From: Natrononativus amylolyticus
Lineage (GTDB): Archaea; Halobacteriota; Halobacteria; Halobacteriales; Natrialbaceae
Assembly (NCBI RefSeq): GCF_024362525.1
Contig: NZ_CP101458.1
Location: 2,604,001-2,668,000 of the forward strand
DNA length: 64,000 nucleotides
Reading direction: 5' to 3'
A model generated the notes under the pieces. That model ran no database searches, was not told the origin of the DNA, and was given only the letters and a program-made list of their open reading frames with translations. Within the stretch, counting starts at the first letter, position 1, and every line of letters begins with the position of its first letter. Below, piece by piece: positions 37,903 through 47,665 of the stretch. A program made the position numbers and the translations under genes.

Positions 37903-39147
37903 ATGCCCTCCAGCAGACGGCGGTTTCTCGCCGGGTCGGGTCTCGTCGTGGGCGCCGGCGTCGGCTACTGGCAGCGCCGACGAATCGTCCGTTACCCCGA
38001 GATAGAGGAGCTACGCGCGGCGTTCGAGATTTCGGTCCCGCCCGTCGAAACCGGTCCCGCAGTGAGCGACGACCACCTCGAGGCGAGCTACGAACGGGCT
38101 CGCGACGTTCTCGAGGCGTCGACCGCCGCGGTCGACGGCGACTGGCGCGAGCACTCCCCCGACGACGTTCCCCCAGAGTACGAACCCGACGCGCTCGCGG
38201 GCGCGAGCGAGGTCGAACGGCGGGACGCCCTCGAGTCCCTGCGGGGCGTGATCGCCCGCGCGGCGAGCGCCGTCGGCGAGTACTGCTACGAGACCGGAGA
38301 CCTCGACCGAAACGACATCCGCGAGCGCCGCGAAGCGGAACACGTCGCGCTGGCCGAGTTCGACCCCCCGTACCGGGGCGAGTCGCTGACCGAGGCGGTC
38401 GTCGCGAACGCGGTGAGCGACCGGCTCCGGAGCTCCGCACGCGGGGGTCTCGAGTACGTCGCCGACAACCCGCCGAGCGACGACTGGGAGTACGGCAGCC
38501 GGTGGCGGCGACTCGAGCGGGCCGCCGCGACTCGCCACGACGCGGAGTGGTTCGTCCGCGACCGGGCGGGAGCCGACCGCGCCGACCGGCTGGAGTCGCT
38601 GTTGACCGACGCCCTCGAGCGGACCGAAGCGCTCGAGGAGTCGATCGACGTCAGCCACGGGGACGGTGAGATGAGCTACGTCGTCGACCTCTACCGGCGC
38701 GAGGTGATGACCACCCCCGGCGCGACCCCGATCGAATCCCACCTGCGGCGTGGCTACCTCGCGCGCGGACTGCAGCGCGCGAGCTACCGGTACACGTACC
38801 TCGAGATCCTCGAGGCGTTCGCCGACATACCGTCTCGGGCGGAGTGGGAGTCGCTGGACTGGACCGTCGACGCCGCCGACGTTCCGGCGCGAAAGCGGGA
38901 AGCGGTAGAAACCATCGAGAACGCCCTCGAACGGCACGGAGACGACCCGCTCGCCCGGTGGTTGCTCGCGAGCCCCGTCGACACGCTCGAGCGAGCCGAC
39001 GACACGCTCGAGCGCCGAATCGAGGACGCGAACGACGCAGACGGCGAGCAGTGGCAGCGGTCGATCAACGAGTACGCCGTCGACTGCCTCGAGGCCAGGA
39101 CGTTCGCCGCGCAGGTGCCCGATACGGTGTCGGCGCTGCTCGAGTGA
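37903..39147 (+). CDS. tandem exported protein family, copy 1
   Basis: 414 residues from ATG 37903. The N-terminus has SRRRFLAGSG and a hydrophobic run, then QRRRIVRYPE, so it looks like a Tat signal or an uncleaved membrane anchor followed by a basic patch. The remainder is acidic and helical, with conserved blocks shared by all three copies: YRGESL(T/A)(D/E)AVV, a W-x-WTVDA segment, PxRKRxAV, RWLLA(S/A)PxD(T/I)LE, and a C-terminal QVPD/T-x-V-x-LLE. I do not recognise the family and no catalytic residue is evident. Confidence 0.75.
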   Translation: MPSSRRRFLAGSGLVVGAGVGYWQRRRIVRYPEIEELRAAFEISVPPVETGPAVSDDHLEASYERARDVLEASTAAVDGDWREHSPDDVPPEYEPDALAGASEVERRDALESLRGVIARAASAVGEYCYETGDLDRNDIRERREAEHVALAEFDPPYRGESLTEAVVANAVSDRLRSSARGGLEYVADNPPSDDWEYGSRWRRLERAAATRHDAEWFVRDRAGADRADRLESLLTDALERTEALEESIDVSHGDGEMSYVVDLYRREVMTTPGATPIESHLRRGYLARGLQRASYRYTYLEILEAFADIPSRAEWESLDWTVDAADVPARKREAVETIENALERHGDDPLARWLLASPVDTLERADDTLERRIEDANDADGEQWQRSINEYAVDCLEARTFAAQVPDTVSALLE

Positions 39148-39190
39148 GCGACCGAGGCCGCCGGGTCCGGAACGGCTCCCGTCTACGCGG

Positions 39191-39202
39191 GAGAAAATAT
39201 TT
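39191..39202 (+). promoter_or_regulatory. conserved promoter box, tandem family copy 2
   Basis: GAGAAAATATTT, 38 bases before ATG 39229; one base differs from copies 1 and 3. Confidence 0.7.
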
Positions 39203-39228
39203 AGCGCCCGACTGGTCTAGAACCGAAC

Positions 39229-40488
39229 ATGCCCGCCAGCAGACGCGCCTTCCTCGCCGGTAGCGGCCTCCTCGCGGCCTCCGGCGTCGGCGTCTGGCAG
39301 CGCCGGCGAATCGTCCGCTACCCCGAACTCGAGGCGATGCGCGAGGCCGCCGACCACCCCGTGCCGTCGTTCGAGGCGGGCGTACCCGTCGCCGACGCCC
39401 ACCTCGAGGCGGCCCACGACCGGACCGCCGAGCGGATCGAGGAGTTTCACGCGACCGTCGCGGACGAACACAACAGATCCTCGATCGCCGACATCGGCGA
39501 GCGACACGACGCCGAGTCGCCGTCGGAACTCGAGTCGGCGACTCGCGCGGAGCGACGGGAGGCGCTGGACAGCTATCGAAGCAGCGTACGGTCGGCCGCC
39601 GGGATCTTCGCCAGGGAACGGTTCGAAGACAGGGAACTCGATCGGACGGACGCAGCGGAGCGAGTCGAGACCGAACGGGCGGCGCTCGCGGCGGTCGAAC
39701 GGAGCTACCGCGGCGAATCCCTCACCGACGCGGTCGTGGCCAACGGACAGGTCGACGAGCGCCACCTCGAGGCGAGCTACCGGATCGACAGCGCCGAGAA
39801 CCGAGACCTCCAGGATGGGCTCGAGTTCAGCTGGTCGTGGCGGGACCTCGTCACCGCCGACGTCCACCGCCGGGACGCCGAGCGACACGCCCGCGGCGTC
39901 GACGGCGACGACTACGAGGAGCGGCTGGACGCCGCCCTCGAGAACGCCCTCGAGGCGGTCGAAGAGAGCGTAGACGGCGTCGACTGGGGCCACGAGGACG
40001 CGGAGCGAAACTACGCCGCGTTCATGATCGTCGGGGCCGGCCCGTTCGGGGGCCGACACTCCGACGTCTCCGCGCGGGAGTCGAGAGCGGAGGGCGGCTA
40101 CCTCGCCAGCGGCCTCCAGCTCGCGGTGTACCACCACGTCCACTACGAGCGCCTCGATGCGCTGGCCGAAATTCCGGACTCCGGCGAGTGGGCGGCGGTC
40201 GGCTGGACCGTCGACGCCGACGCGCTCCCGGAGCGGAAGCGAGCCGCCGTCGCGGCTATCGAAGAGGCGCTCGAGGCCCACGACGACCCGCTCGTCCGCT
40301 GGCTGCTCGCGAGCCCCGCCGACACGCTCGAGCAGGCGGACGACCGCCTCGGGCGGCAAATCGACGGCGCGAACGACGCCGACGACGAGCAGTGGCAGCG
40401 GTCGATCAACGAGTACTACGCTCGCTGTCTCGAGGCGGAGACGTTCGCCACGCAGGTACCGACGTCGGTCGAGGCGCTGCTCGAGTAG
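39229..40488 (+). CDS. tandem exported protein family, copy 2
   Basis: 419 residues. SRRAFLAGSG plus hydrophobic run, then VWQRRRIVRYPELEAMREA, nearly identical to copy 3 over the first 50 residues. The shared middle and C-terminal blocks are present (YRGESLTDAVV, WTVDADALPERKR, RWLLASPADTLEQAD, QWQRSINEYYARCLEAETFATQVP, given here only as landmarks). The middle third differs most between copies, notably around residues 60-140, which would suit a binding surface. Function unknown. Confidence 0.75.
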   Translation: MPASRRAFLAGSGLLAASGVGVWQRRRIVRYPELEAMREAADHPVPSFEAGVPVADAHLEAAHDRTAERIEEFHATVADEHNRSSIADIGERHDAESPSELESATRAERREALDSYRSSVRSAAGIFARERFEDRELDRTDAAERVETERAALAAVERSYRGESLTDAVVANGQVDERHLEASYRIDSAENRDLQDGLEFSWSWRDLVTADVHRRDAERHARGVDGDDYEERLDAALENALEAVEESVDGVDWGHEDAERNYAAFMIVGAGPFGGRHSDVSARESRAEGGYLASGLQLAVYHHVHYERLDALAEIPDSGEWAAVGWTVDADALPERKRAAVAAIEEALEAHDDPLVRWLLASPADTLEQADDRLGRQIDGANDADDEQWQRSINEYYARCLEAETFATQVPTSVEALLE

Positions 40489-40524
40489 CCTGGGGCGGGG
40501 CGCACCGTTCACGTGTCGGCACTC

Positions 40525-40536
40525 GAGAAAGTATTT
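40525..40536 (+). promoter_or_regulatory. conserved promoter box, tandem family copy 3
   Basis: GAGAAAGTATTT, 38 bases before ATG 40563, identical to the box of copy 1. Confidence 0.7.
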
Positions 40537-40562
40537 ACTCCCGCACGTATCTAGCCTCGAAC

Positions 40563-41801
40563 ATGCCCGTCAGCAGACGCGCCCTCCTCGCCGGCTCCGG
40601 TCTCGTCGCGACCGGCGTCGGCGTCTGGCAGCGCCGGCGAATCGTCCGCTACCCCGAACTCGAGGCGATGCGCGAGGCCACGGACTACCCGGTGCCGTCG
40701 TTCGAGGCGGGTGCGCCCGTCGCCGACGCCCACCTCGAGGCCGCCTACGACCGGGCGCTGACGACCCTCGAGGACGCCCACGAGGCGACCCCGGACGGGC
40801 AGGGACTCAGCCCCACGCGGAGCGACCTCGAGCGGTTCGCCCCCGACGAACTCGCGGGCGCGAGCCGAGCCGAACGGCGAAACGGACTCACGCGGCTGCG
40901 GGAGTACACCCGCGGCCCGCACCGGGCGATCGGCGCGGTCCGCTACGAGGAGGGCGACCTCGAGGAATCGACGCTCGACGAGCGGATCGACGAGGTTCGG
41001 GCGGCGCTCGAGGCTGCCGAGACGCCCTACCGCGGCGAGTCGCTCGCGGACGCGGTCGTCGTCAGCGGGATCGTCGACGACCGACGACTCGAGGCCGAAC
41101 TGCTCGTCGACGAGGCCGACGACAGGGCCCACCGGAGCGACGGGGACTACGCCCGGTCGTGGCGAGACCTCGCCGTCGCGGAGGCCCACCTGGAGGACGG
41201 CGACTGGCACGAGCGCGAGATCGGCGGCGACGACTTCGGGGATCGACTGGCCACCGTCCTCGAGCGCGCCGCGTCGCTGCTCGAGGGACGAACTCGCGAG
41301 GACGAGGTCGGGCGAATACGCGGCTTCCCGACGTACGCCCGCGACGTCGTCCGGTACCAGATGCACCGCGGAACCAGCGTCTCGAGCGTCCCGATAAAGA
41401 TCGAGCGCGGCTTCCTCGCCAGCGGCGTCCGCGCGGCGTGTTACCGGTACACGACCTTCGAAATTCTCGAGGCGTTCGACGACGTGCCGTCGAGCCCGTT
41501 CTGGGAGCGGTTCGACTGGACCGTCGACGCAGACGGGCTTCCGGACCGAAAGCGGGCGGCCGTCGACGCCGTCGAGTCGACCCTCGAGAACCACGACGAT
41601 CCGCTCGTTCGGTGGCTGCTCGCCGCCCCCGTCGACATCCTCGAGGACGCCGACAGGGGACTCGGGCGCCAGGTCGAGAACGTCACCGACGCCGATGCCG
41701 ACCGGTGGCAGTCGGCGATCAACGGCTACCACGCCCGCTGTCTCACGACCGAGGCGTTCGCCGAACAGGTGCCCGACACGGTGGCGACGCTGCTCGAGTA
41801 G
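40563..41801 (+). CDS. tandem exported protein family, copy 3
   Basis: 412 residues from ATG 40563; the frame stays open far upstream through copy 2 but the start is fixed by the SRRALLAGSG motif and the promoter box. It shares the VWQRRRIVRYPELEAMREA segment with copy 2 and the C-terminal blocks with both. It contains TRGPHRAIGAVRYEEGDLEE in place of the corresponding copy 1/2 segment. It meets the histidine kinase gene tail to tail with four bases between the stops. Confidence 0.75.
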   Translation: MPVSRRALLAGSGLVATGVGVWQRRRIVRYPELEAMREATDYPVPSFEAGAPVADAHLEAAYDRALTTLEDAHEATPDGQGLSPTRSDLERFAPDELAGASRAERRNGLTRLREYTRGPHRAIGAVRYEEGDLEESTLDERIDEVRAALEAAETPYRGESLADAVVVSGIVDDRRLEAELLVDEADDRAHRSDGDYARSWRDLAVAEAHLEDGDWHEREIGGDDFGDRLATVLERAASLLEGRTREDEVGRIRGFPTYARDVVRYQMHRGTSVSSVPIKIERGFLASGVRAACYRYTTFEILEAFDDVPSSPFWERFDWTVDADGLPDRKRAAVDAVESTLENHDDPLVRWLLAAPVDILEDADRGLGRQVENVTDADADRWQSAINGYHARCLTTEAFAEQVPDTVATLLE

Positions 41802-41805
41802 GCCG

Positions 41806-44223
41806 TCACCGCGGCCGGGGGACGAGCGTGACGCCGGTGAACTCGAAGCGAGCCCCGCCGTCGTCGGCGTCGGTGATCGCACACTCCCAGCCGTAGGTTT
41901 CGGCGAGCTGGGCGATGAACGTCAGACCGAGACCGAGCCCGGTCGCTCCCGTCGTGTACCCCGCCTCGAACACCCGTTCGCGGCGGTCGGCGGGGATGCC
42001 GGGTCCGGTGTCCTCGACGTAGAAGCCGTCCTCGAGGGCGCCGACGCGGACGGTCACGCTCCCGGCGTCGTCGGGACGGCTCCCGTCTCGATCGTCCGAC
42101 GAACCGTGTTCGACGCTGTTCCGAAAGAGGTTCTCGAGGAGGTGGGTGAGGTGGGTGGGCTCGACGTCGATAACGGGGTCGCTCTCGATCCGCAGCGATC
42201 CCACCGGTTCGTCGAGTCCCGACCAGACGTCCGCGGCCGTCTCTCCGAGCGAGACCGGCTGCGGATCGACGGCCAGTTCGGTGCCGCGGGTGAGCACGAG
42301 CAGCATCTCGATCGTCTTCTCGATGCGGTCGAGGGCCGTCTCGACTTCGGACGCGGCCGCTCGATCGCCGTCGGTGGCCGCCGGGAGGTAGATCTTCCCG
42401 ATCGACAGCGGGTTTCGCAGCTCGTGGGCGAGCATGCTGGCGAAGCTCTCGAGGCGGTTGTTCTGGCGCTCGAGCTGTTGCTCTCGGCGTTTTCGCTCGG
42501 TGATGTCGGTGATGGTGACGACGCCGCGGCTGACGTCGCCGGTCGGGTCGCGAACCGGCATTCCGTGAACCATGATCACGCGCCGGGTGCCGTCGGCCGC
42601 CTCCATCTCGAGGACCTCCGGCTCCGTGAGTTCCTCGCCCGCGAGCACCCGGTTCATCGGCCGATCTTCGAACGTGACCGGCTCGCCCGTCTCCGCCGAC
42701 CAGACGGGGAACTTCTCGTAGTCGGCCGGCGACTCGGCGTCGAAGACGTCGCCGCCCCAGATCTGCTTGGCGGTCTCGTTCGCCTCGATGAACCGCCCCT
42801 CCGCGCCCGCGACGACGACGCCGACCGGGAGGAGACGGATCAGCGTCCGGAGCTGATCTTTGTGGCGCTTGAGCGCCTCCTCGACCTGCTTCCGGTCGGT
42901 GATGTCGGCGAGCGCGCCCGGGAACGTCTCGGGGTTGCCGTCCTCGTCGCACTCGACGTGGCCGCGGGCGACGACCCACCGGAGCTCGCCGTCGGCGTCC
43001 CAGACGCGATACTCCGCCTCGTACTCCTCGCAGCCGTCGACCGCCTCCCGGATCTGTTCGGCGACCCGCTCGCGGTCGGCCGCGTGAATCGAGGAGGTGA
43101 GCTCCTCGAGCGGGACGCCGGACCGGGCCTCGTCGGGGTCGACGCCGAACGTGCGGGCGAACGAGGCGCCACAGACGAACCGATCTTCGGGAATGTGCCA
43201 CTCCCAGGTGCCGACGGCTCCCGCGTCGGTCGCCGCCTCGAGTTGCGACTTCGCGTCCTGCAAATACCGCTCGCGCTCCTTCTGGTCGGTGATATCTTCG
43301 AACGCGAGAACCGCAGCCGTCGCTCCTTGGGGCTCGGGGACCGGCGCCCCGTTGACCGAGAGCCAGACCGGGTCGTTCGTCGGGTGTTCGAGTCGGAACT
43401 CCTCGCTGTACAGCGCCTCGCCGGTTTCGAGGACGCGGGTGGCCGGGTACGCAGACTCGGAGAGCGGCTCGCCGTCGGCGGTGGTGAGCACCCACTCCGA
43501 GTCGGCCGCGCCGTTCATCGCCGCGACGCCGGACGATCCCATGATGTCGGCGGCGCGCTGATTGAACTGCGCGAGTTCGCCGTCGGCGTCGAACATCATC
43601 ACCCCGGTCGGCACCGTCTCGAGGAGACGATCCGTGAGCGCGGTGAGCCGGTCACGGTGTCGCGAGAGCCGGCGTTCGTCGGATCGCGGGTCCGTGATAT
43701 CGCGCGCATCGCCACAGTCGTCGACTGCGCCGTCGGCATCGAACGCCTCGAGCGCGCTCTCGAGCGCCTCGCGAAGCGTCGCGAGCGCCGTCCGGTCGTC
43801 GGCGTCGAAGGGCGTCTCCTGCGTGATCCAGAGCGCCCCGTACGGCGTTCCGGCCGGGATCAGCGGGACGACCGCGGTCGGAGTTCGCTGCCCGTCCGAG
43901 TCGGACTCGCCGTCGACTGGCCGGTCGACGAACTGCGACTCCCCCGTCGTAAGAGCCGCTTCGAGCGCCTCGGCGGCGGCGCTCGAGCCGTCGAGGGGGA
44001 CCGCCTCGAGCGCGTCGCGGTCGACTCCCGCCGCCGCGTGCGGCCGGATCACCGTCCCGGTTCCGTCGAGTTCGCCGAGCCAGAGCCGGGTGTCGCCCTC
44101 TCGAGTCGGAAACGACTCGCAGAGGCCGCTGACGAGTTCCGACCGCGTCGTAGCGGGGACGAGCGCGTGTCGAACGGCGTCGACGAACTCCCCGATCCCC
44201 CGATAGTTCTCCTGGGTACCCAT
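41806..44223 (-). CDS. multi-PAS sensor histidine kinase
   Basis: 805 residues from ATG 44223 (a GTG five codons earlier is possible). Order: GAF-like domain (about 10-185), three PAS domains (about 205-320, 335-450, 460-580), HisKA with phosphoacceptor His about 600 in AHELRNPLS, then HATPase (about 650-800) with a G-box DTGPGIP and a later GLGLTF. No membrane helix, so it is a cytoplasmic sensor. No response regulator is adjacent, as is common in haloarchaea. Confidence 0.93.
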   Translation of the reverse strand: MGTQENYRGIGEFVDAVRHALVPATTRSELVSGLCESFPTREGDTRLWLGELDGTGTVIRPHAAAGVDRDALEAVPLDGSSAAAEALEAALTTGESQFVDRPVDGESDSDGQRTPTAVVPLIPAGTPYGALWITQETPFDADDRTALATLREALESALEAFDADGAVDDCGDARDITDPRSDERRLSRHRDRLTALTDRLLETVPTGVMMFDADGELAQFNQRAADIMGSSGVAAMNGAADSEWVLTTADGEPLSESAYPATRVLETGEALYSEEFRLEHPTNDPVWLSVNGAPVPEPQGATAAVLAFEDITDQKERERYLQDAKSQLEAATDAGAVGTWEWHIPEDRFVCGASFARTFGVDPDEARSGVPLEELTSSIHAADRERVAEQIREAVDGCEEYEAEYRVWDADGELRWVVARGHVECDEDGNPETFPGALADITDRKQVEEALKRHKDQLRTLIRLLPVGVVVAGAEGRFIEANETAKQIWGGDVFDAESPADYEKFPVWSAETGEPVTFEDRPMNRVLAGEELTEPEVLEMEAADGTRRVIMVHGMPVRDPTGDVSRGVVTITDITERKRREQQLERQNNRLESFASMLAHELRNPLSIGKIYLPAATDGDRAAASEVETALDRIEKTIEMLLVLTRGTELAVDPQPVSLGETAADVWSGLDEPVGSLRIESDPVIDVEPTHLTHLLENLFRNSVEHGSSDDRDGSRPDDAGSVTVRVGALEDGFYVEDTGPGIPADRRERVFEAGYTTGATGLGLGLTFIAQLAETYGWECAITDADDGGARFEFTGVTLVPRPR

Positions 44224-44321
44224 CCGTCTACCGCTCACAATGTGGGTCTACCTAATGTATCTCACGCCCGGAAAGACGACGACACTCAGACTCGATGAGT
44301 AACGAATTACAACAGGCCGTC

Positions 44322-45704
44322 TCAGTCGTCGGACAGCGTCCCCCGCTCTTCCATCATCCGTGCCGCCTTCCCGGCCCAGTCGCCGTAGACGTAGCCCGCC
44401 GTCACCACGCCGAGCGACCAGATGTAATAGAGGATGATGCCGGCGCAGATGCCGAGGACGCCGTAGCCGAGGGGGACCGCCGCGACGTACGAGAAACAGA
44501 GGTAGAACAGAAACAGGCCGCTCGCGCGGGCGATAAAGGGGATGGTGGTCTCGCCGGCGCCCTGGAGTGCGCCCGCGATGACGATGTAGGAGACCAGGAA
44601 CGGGGCGCCGACGCCGTAGGCCTGGGCGAAGGTGACCGCGTGGTCGACGGTGGCGGGGTCGTCGGTGAAGACCGCGACGAACTGGTGGGCGAACGCCGCG
44701 AGGACGATCCCGATGACGCCGACGGTGGCGAGTCCGAGACCGGCGATCGCCCAGCCGTCGAACCGGGCGTCCTCGGGACTGCCGTCGCCTAAGTGCTGGC
44801 CGATGACGACGCTCGCGGCGACGTTGTACCCCCGCGAGAGCGGGCTGGTGATCTGCTGGTAGACCCGGCGACCGACCTGGTAGGCCGCGTTGACCTCGGT
44901 CCCGAGCAGCAACAGCAGGGCGTTGAAGGGGAACTCGATCGCGGTCGCGACCATCCCCTCGGCGACCCGTGGCGTGCTAACGGCGACCAGTTGTTTCGTG
45001 ATTACCCAGTCGGTCGGCGCGACGAGCGAGCCCTGGCGCCACGGGCCGGCGATGACCCCCACGAGCACTACGGCGGTGAAGACGTTCGAGAACGCCGTCG
45101 CGAGCCCGACGCCGACGATCTCGAGACGGGGTGCACCGAGCAGGCCGAGCCCAAGCACGGCGGAGCCGGTCACGTTGAACACGTTCGCGATCACGTTGAC
45201 GACCATCGGCGATTTGGTGTCGCCGGTGCCCTGGAGCGCCCGGGCGGCGATCAGCCCGACGTGGCGGGCCGGTGCCGTCGCCATGATGATCATGAGGTAG
45301 ATCGCGCCGAAGGCGACGACGTCGGCTTCCGCACCCAGGATCTCGATCGCGTACTCGCTCAGGAGAAAGCCGAGGAGGACGAACGGGAGCCCCGTAATCG
45401 CGCCGATCAGGATCGCCTGTGTGATGGCTTCGTCTCGCGTGCGCGTTGCCCCGCTGCCGGTGTCCTGACTCGAGAGCGCGATCGCGCCGCCTCCGAGCCC
45501 GAGGCCGATCCGCAGCGGCAGGCGGGCGTAGAGGTCCGCGAGGCCGATCGCCGCGATGGCGGCCGGCGAGAACAGCCCGGTGACGATGATGTCGACGGTG
45601 CGCATCAGCGTCCGCGTGGTCTGTTCGGCCATGATCGGCCACGCGAGCGCCAGCACGCGCTTCCAGACCGCGAGCGTGCGAGCGCGGACGCCGGCACCGG
45701 TCAT
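44322..45704 (-). CDS. MATE-family efflux transporter
   Basis: 460 residues, twelve membrane helices in two homologous halves. It starts at ATG 45704 with a short basic N-terminus. Typical MATE segments are present (LALAWPIMAEQ, SRGYNVAASVVIGQHLGDG). It probably exports drugs or metabolites using a Na+ or H+ gradient. Substrate unknown. Divergent from the cyclotransferase-like gene. Confidence 0.93.
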   Translation of the reverse strand: MTGAGVRARTLAVWKRVLALAWPIMAEQTTRTLMRTVDIIVTGLFSPAAIAAIGLADLYARLPLRIGLGLGGGAIALSSQDTGSGATRTRDEAITQAILIGAITGLPFVLLGFLLSEYAIEILGAEADVVAFGAIYLMIIMATAPARHVGLIAARALQGTGDTKSPMVVNVIANVFNVTGSAVLGLGLLGAPRLEIVGVGLATAFSNVFTAVVLVGVIAGPWRQGSLVAPTDWVITKQLVAVSTPRVAEGMVATAIEFPFNALLLLLGTEVNAAYQVGRRVYQQITSPLSRGYNVAASVVIGQHLGDGSPEDARFDGWAIAGLGLATVGVIGIVLAAFAHQFVAVFTDDPATVDHAVTFAQAYGVGAPFLVSYIVIAGALQGAGETTIPFIARASGLFLFYLCFSYVAAVPLGYGVLGICAGIILYYIWSLGVVTAGYVYGDWAGKAARMMEERGTLSDD

Positions 45705-45774
45705 ACGAACCGAAACCGCCGGGGCGTGTTTACTGTAGCGATACGAGCAAGGGCCTCGAGCGATCAGGGGGAGT

Positions 45775-46176
45775 ATGCAGGTGTTCGTCTACGGGACGCT
45801 CACGGAACCGCAACGGGTCGAATCGGTGCTCGGTCCCGACGGGTGGTCGTTCGCTGGCGAGAGGATCCTCGAGGGCCTCGAGCGCGTCGACGGCGCCTAC
45901 CCGACGCTCGTTCCCGGCCGGCGGGTTCGGGGGCGCCTCCTCGAGACCGACGAAGCGGGCCTGGCGCGACTCGACGCCTACGAGGGCGTCGATCGCGGGC
46001 TGTACGTTCGGGTGTCGGTCCCGCTGGCCGACGCCGACCGGACGGCGTGGGTGTACGTCGGCGACCCCGCGAAGCTAGACGTCGACGGCGCGTCCTGGCC
46101 CGGCGAGGGGGGGTTCGCCTCGCGCGTTCGCACCCACTGTGACCGGTCGGAGATCGTGGTACGAACCCACGAATGA
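45775..46176 (+). CDS. gamma-glutamylcyclotransferase-family protein
   Basis: 133 residues. The YGTLTEP motif near the N-terminus (residues 6-12) forms the gamma-glutamyl binding loop, and a catalytic glutamate is likely in LETDEAGLARLDAYEGV. Family members form 5-oxoproline from gamma-glutamyl compounds or act on gamma-glutamylamines. Haloarchaea use gamma-glutamylcysteine as thiol, which would be a sensible substrate; inference. Confidence 0.88.
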   Translation: MQVFVYGTLTEPQRVESVLGPDGWSFAGERILEGLERVDGAYPTLVPGRRVRGRLLETDEAGLARLDAYEGVDRGLYVRVSVPLADADRTAWVYVGDPAKLDVDGASWPGEGGFASRVRTHCDRSEIVVRTHE

Positions 46177-46244
46177 CGGACGTCTGCTCACCGTCAGACA
46201 CCACTTTCACGTCGCTTCCGTCTATCGTTTTCACTTCCGGTCCA

Positions 46245-46408
46245 CGTGCATGAGATTTATATAGTCTGCCGTCCCGTGTACACTCGCACGTCACACGCCG
46301 TGCACTCCTGTATCCCTGTCGTGCTGTCGTCCTGACAGCACATTTCGATATCCCGCCGAGCGGCGGGACGACAATACCCTTAACAGCACTTGCCGAGTAC
46401 TCCGGCGT
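46245..46408 (+). promoter_or_regulatory. structured leader of threonine deaminase gene
   Basis: A TATA-like ATTTATATAG (about 46254-46263) lies about 150 bases before the ATG. The leader then contains two perfect inverted repeats: GTGCTGTC-GTCCT-GACAGCAC (46321-46341) and TCCCGCC-GAGC-GGCGGGA (46351-46368). A second weak promoter (CCCTTAAC, about 46376-46383) may follow. Such a long, folded leader is unusual in haloarchaea, where most mRNAs are leaderless. Confidence 0.5.
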
Positions 46409-47620
46409 ATGTCCGGACTGTCGGCTATTCTCGAGGCACGCGAGCGGGTGCAGGAGACGTCGCGACACACCCCGCTCGAGTACTCACACACGTACTCGTC
46501 GCTCACGGGGGCGGACGTCCACCTCAAACTGGAGAACTTCCAGCGCACCGGATCGTTCAAAGTTCGCGGGGCGACCAACCGGATCGCGACGCTCTCGGCG
46601 GCCGAAAAGGAGGCCGGCGTCGTCACCGCGAGCGCGGGCAACCACGCCCAGGGGGTCGCGCTCGCCGCGACCCGGATCGGCGTCGACTCGACGATCGTCA
46701 TGCCCGAGAACGCGCCGATCTCGAAGGTGAAGGCGACCCGGAGCTACGGCGCCGAGGTCGTCCTCTCGGGGGTCGACTACAGCGAGGCTGCCGAACGCGC
46801 CCACGAGATCGAACGCGCGGAGAAACGCACCTACGTCCACGCCTTCGACGACGAGTACGTGATCGCCGGCCAGGGGACGATCGGCCTCGAGATCCTCGAC
46901 GATCTCCCCGAGGTCGACACCGTGGTCGTTCCGATCGGCGGCGGCGGGCTGATCGGCGGCGTCGCCACCGCGATCAAGGAGAGCCGACCGGAAACGCGCG
47001 TGATCGGGGTCGAAGCCGAGGGCGCCTCGAGCGTCGCCACCTCCCTCGAGAAGGGCGAGGTCGTCCCGATCGAGGCCGTCGACACGATGGCCGACGGGAT
47101 CGCCACCCGTAGCGTCGGCGAGCGCAACTTCGCGCTGATCGAGGAGTACGTCGACGAGGTCGTCACGGTTCCCGATCCGGAGATCGCGATGGCCGTCGTC
47201 TACCTCCTGGAGCGGTCGAAGACGCTGGTCGAGGGCGCCGGCGCCGTCCCGCTGGCAGCGCTGCTGTTCGAGCGCTTCGCCTTCGAGGAGGGCGAGCGCA
47301 TCGTGCCGATCCTCTCGGGCGGGAACATCGACCTCAATATGCTCACCACCGTCATCATGCGCGGGCTGGTCGAGACCGGCCGCTACCTGAAGGTGAGGAC
47401 GGTGCTCAAGGACCGTCCGGGGGCGCTCGAGGACCTCCTGGGGATCATCTCGAGTCACCGCGCGAACATCTACGCGATCCAGCACGACCGCACCTCCCGC
47501 GACATCGGGATGAGCGACACCGAGGTCGAACTCGACCTCGAGACGCGGGGACACGACCACGTCGACGAACTCATCGCAGCCATGGAAGACCACGGCTACG
47601 CGGTCGAGGTGCTCGTCTGA
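46409..47620 (+). CDS. ilvA: threonine ammonia-lyase (threonine deaminase) with ACT domain
   Basis: 403 residues. PLP lysine Lys51 in GSFKVRGA, a SAGNHAQG loop, and the phosphate-binding GGGGLIGG at about 177-184. The C-terminal ACT domain (about 325-403) likely senses isoleucine or valine. It converts threonine to 2-oxobutanoate and ammonia for isoleucine synthesis or breakdown. The reaction releases reactive enamines that RidA, encoded 1.8 kb downstream, removes. Confidence 0.95.
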   Translation: MSGLSAILEARERVQETSRHTPLEYSHTYSSLTGADVHLKLENFQRTGSFKVRGATNRIATLSAAEKEAGVVTASAGNHAQGVALAATRIGVDSTIVMPENAPISKVKATRSYGAEVVLSGVDYSEAAERAHEIERAEKRTYVHAFDDEYVIAGQGTIGLEILDDLPEVDTVVVPIGGGGLIGGVATAIKESRPETRVIGVEAEGASSVATSLEKGEVVPIEAVDTMADGIATRSVGERNFALIEEYVDEVVTVPDPEIAMAVVYLLERSKTLVEGAGAVPLAALLFERFAFEEGERIVPILSGGNIDLNMLTTVIMRGLVETGRYLKVRTVLKDRPGALEDLLGIISSHRANIYAIQHDRTSRDIGMSDTEVELDLETRGHDHVDELIAAMEDHGYAVEVLV

Positions 47621-47665
47621 GGCGCCCGCGCCTTCGGAGTCCGTCGACCGCGGTCGGACGACGGG

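Noticed and set aside
35178-37904. A 908-codon open frame on the minus strand.
   Set aside because: It crosses citrate synthase and the PhoU/TrkA-C gene, both convincing, and translates to Arg/Asp-rich nonsense.
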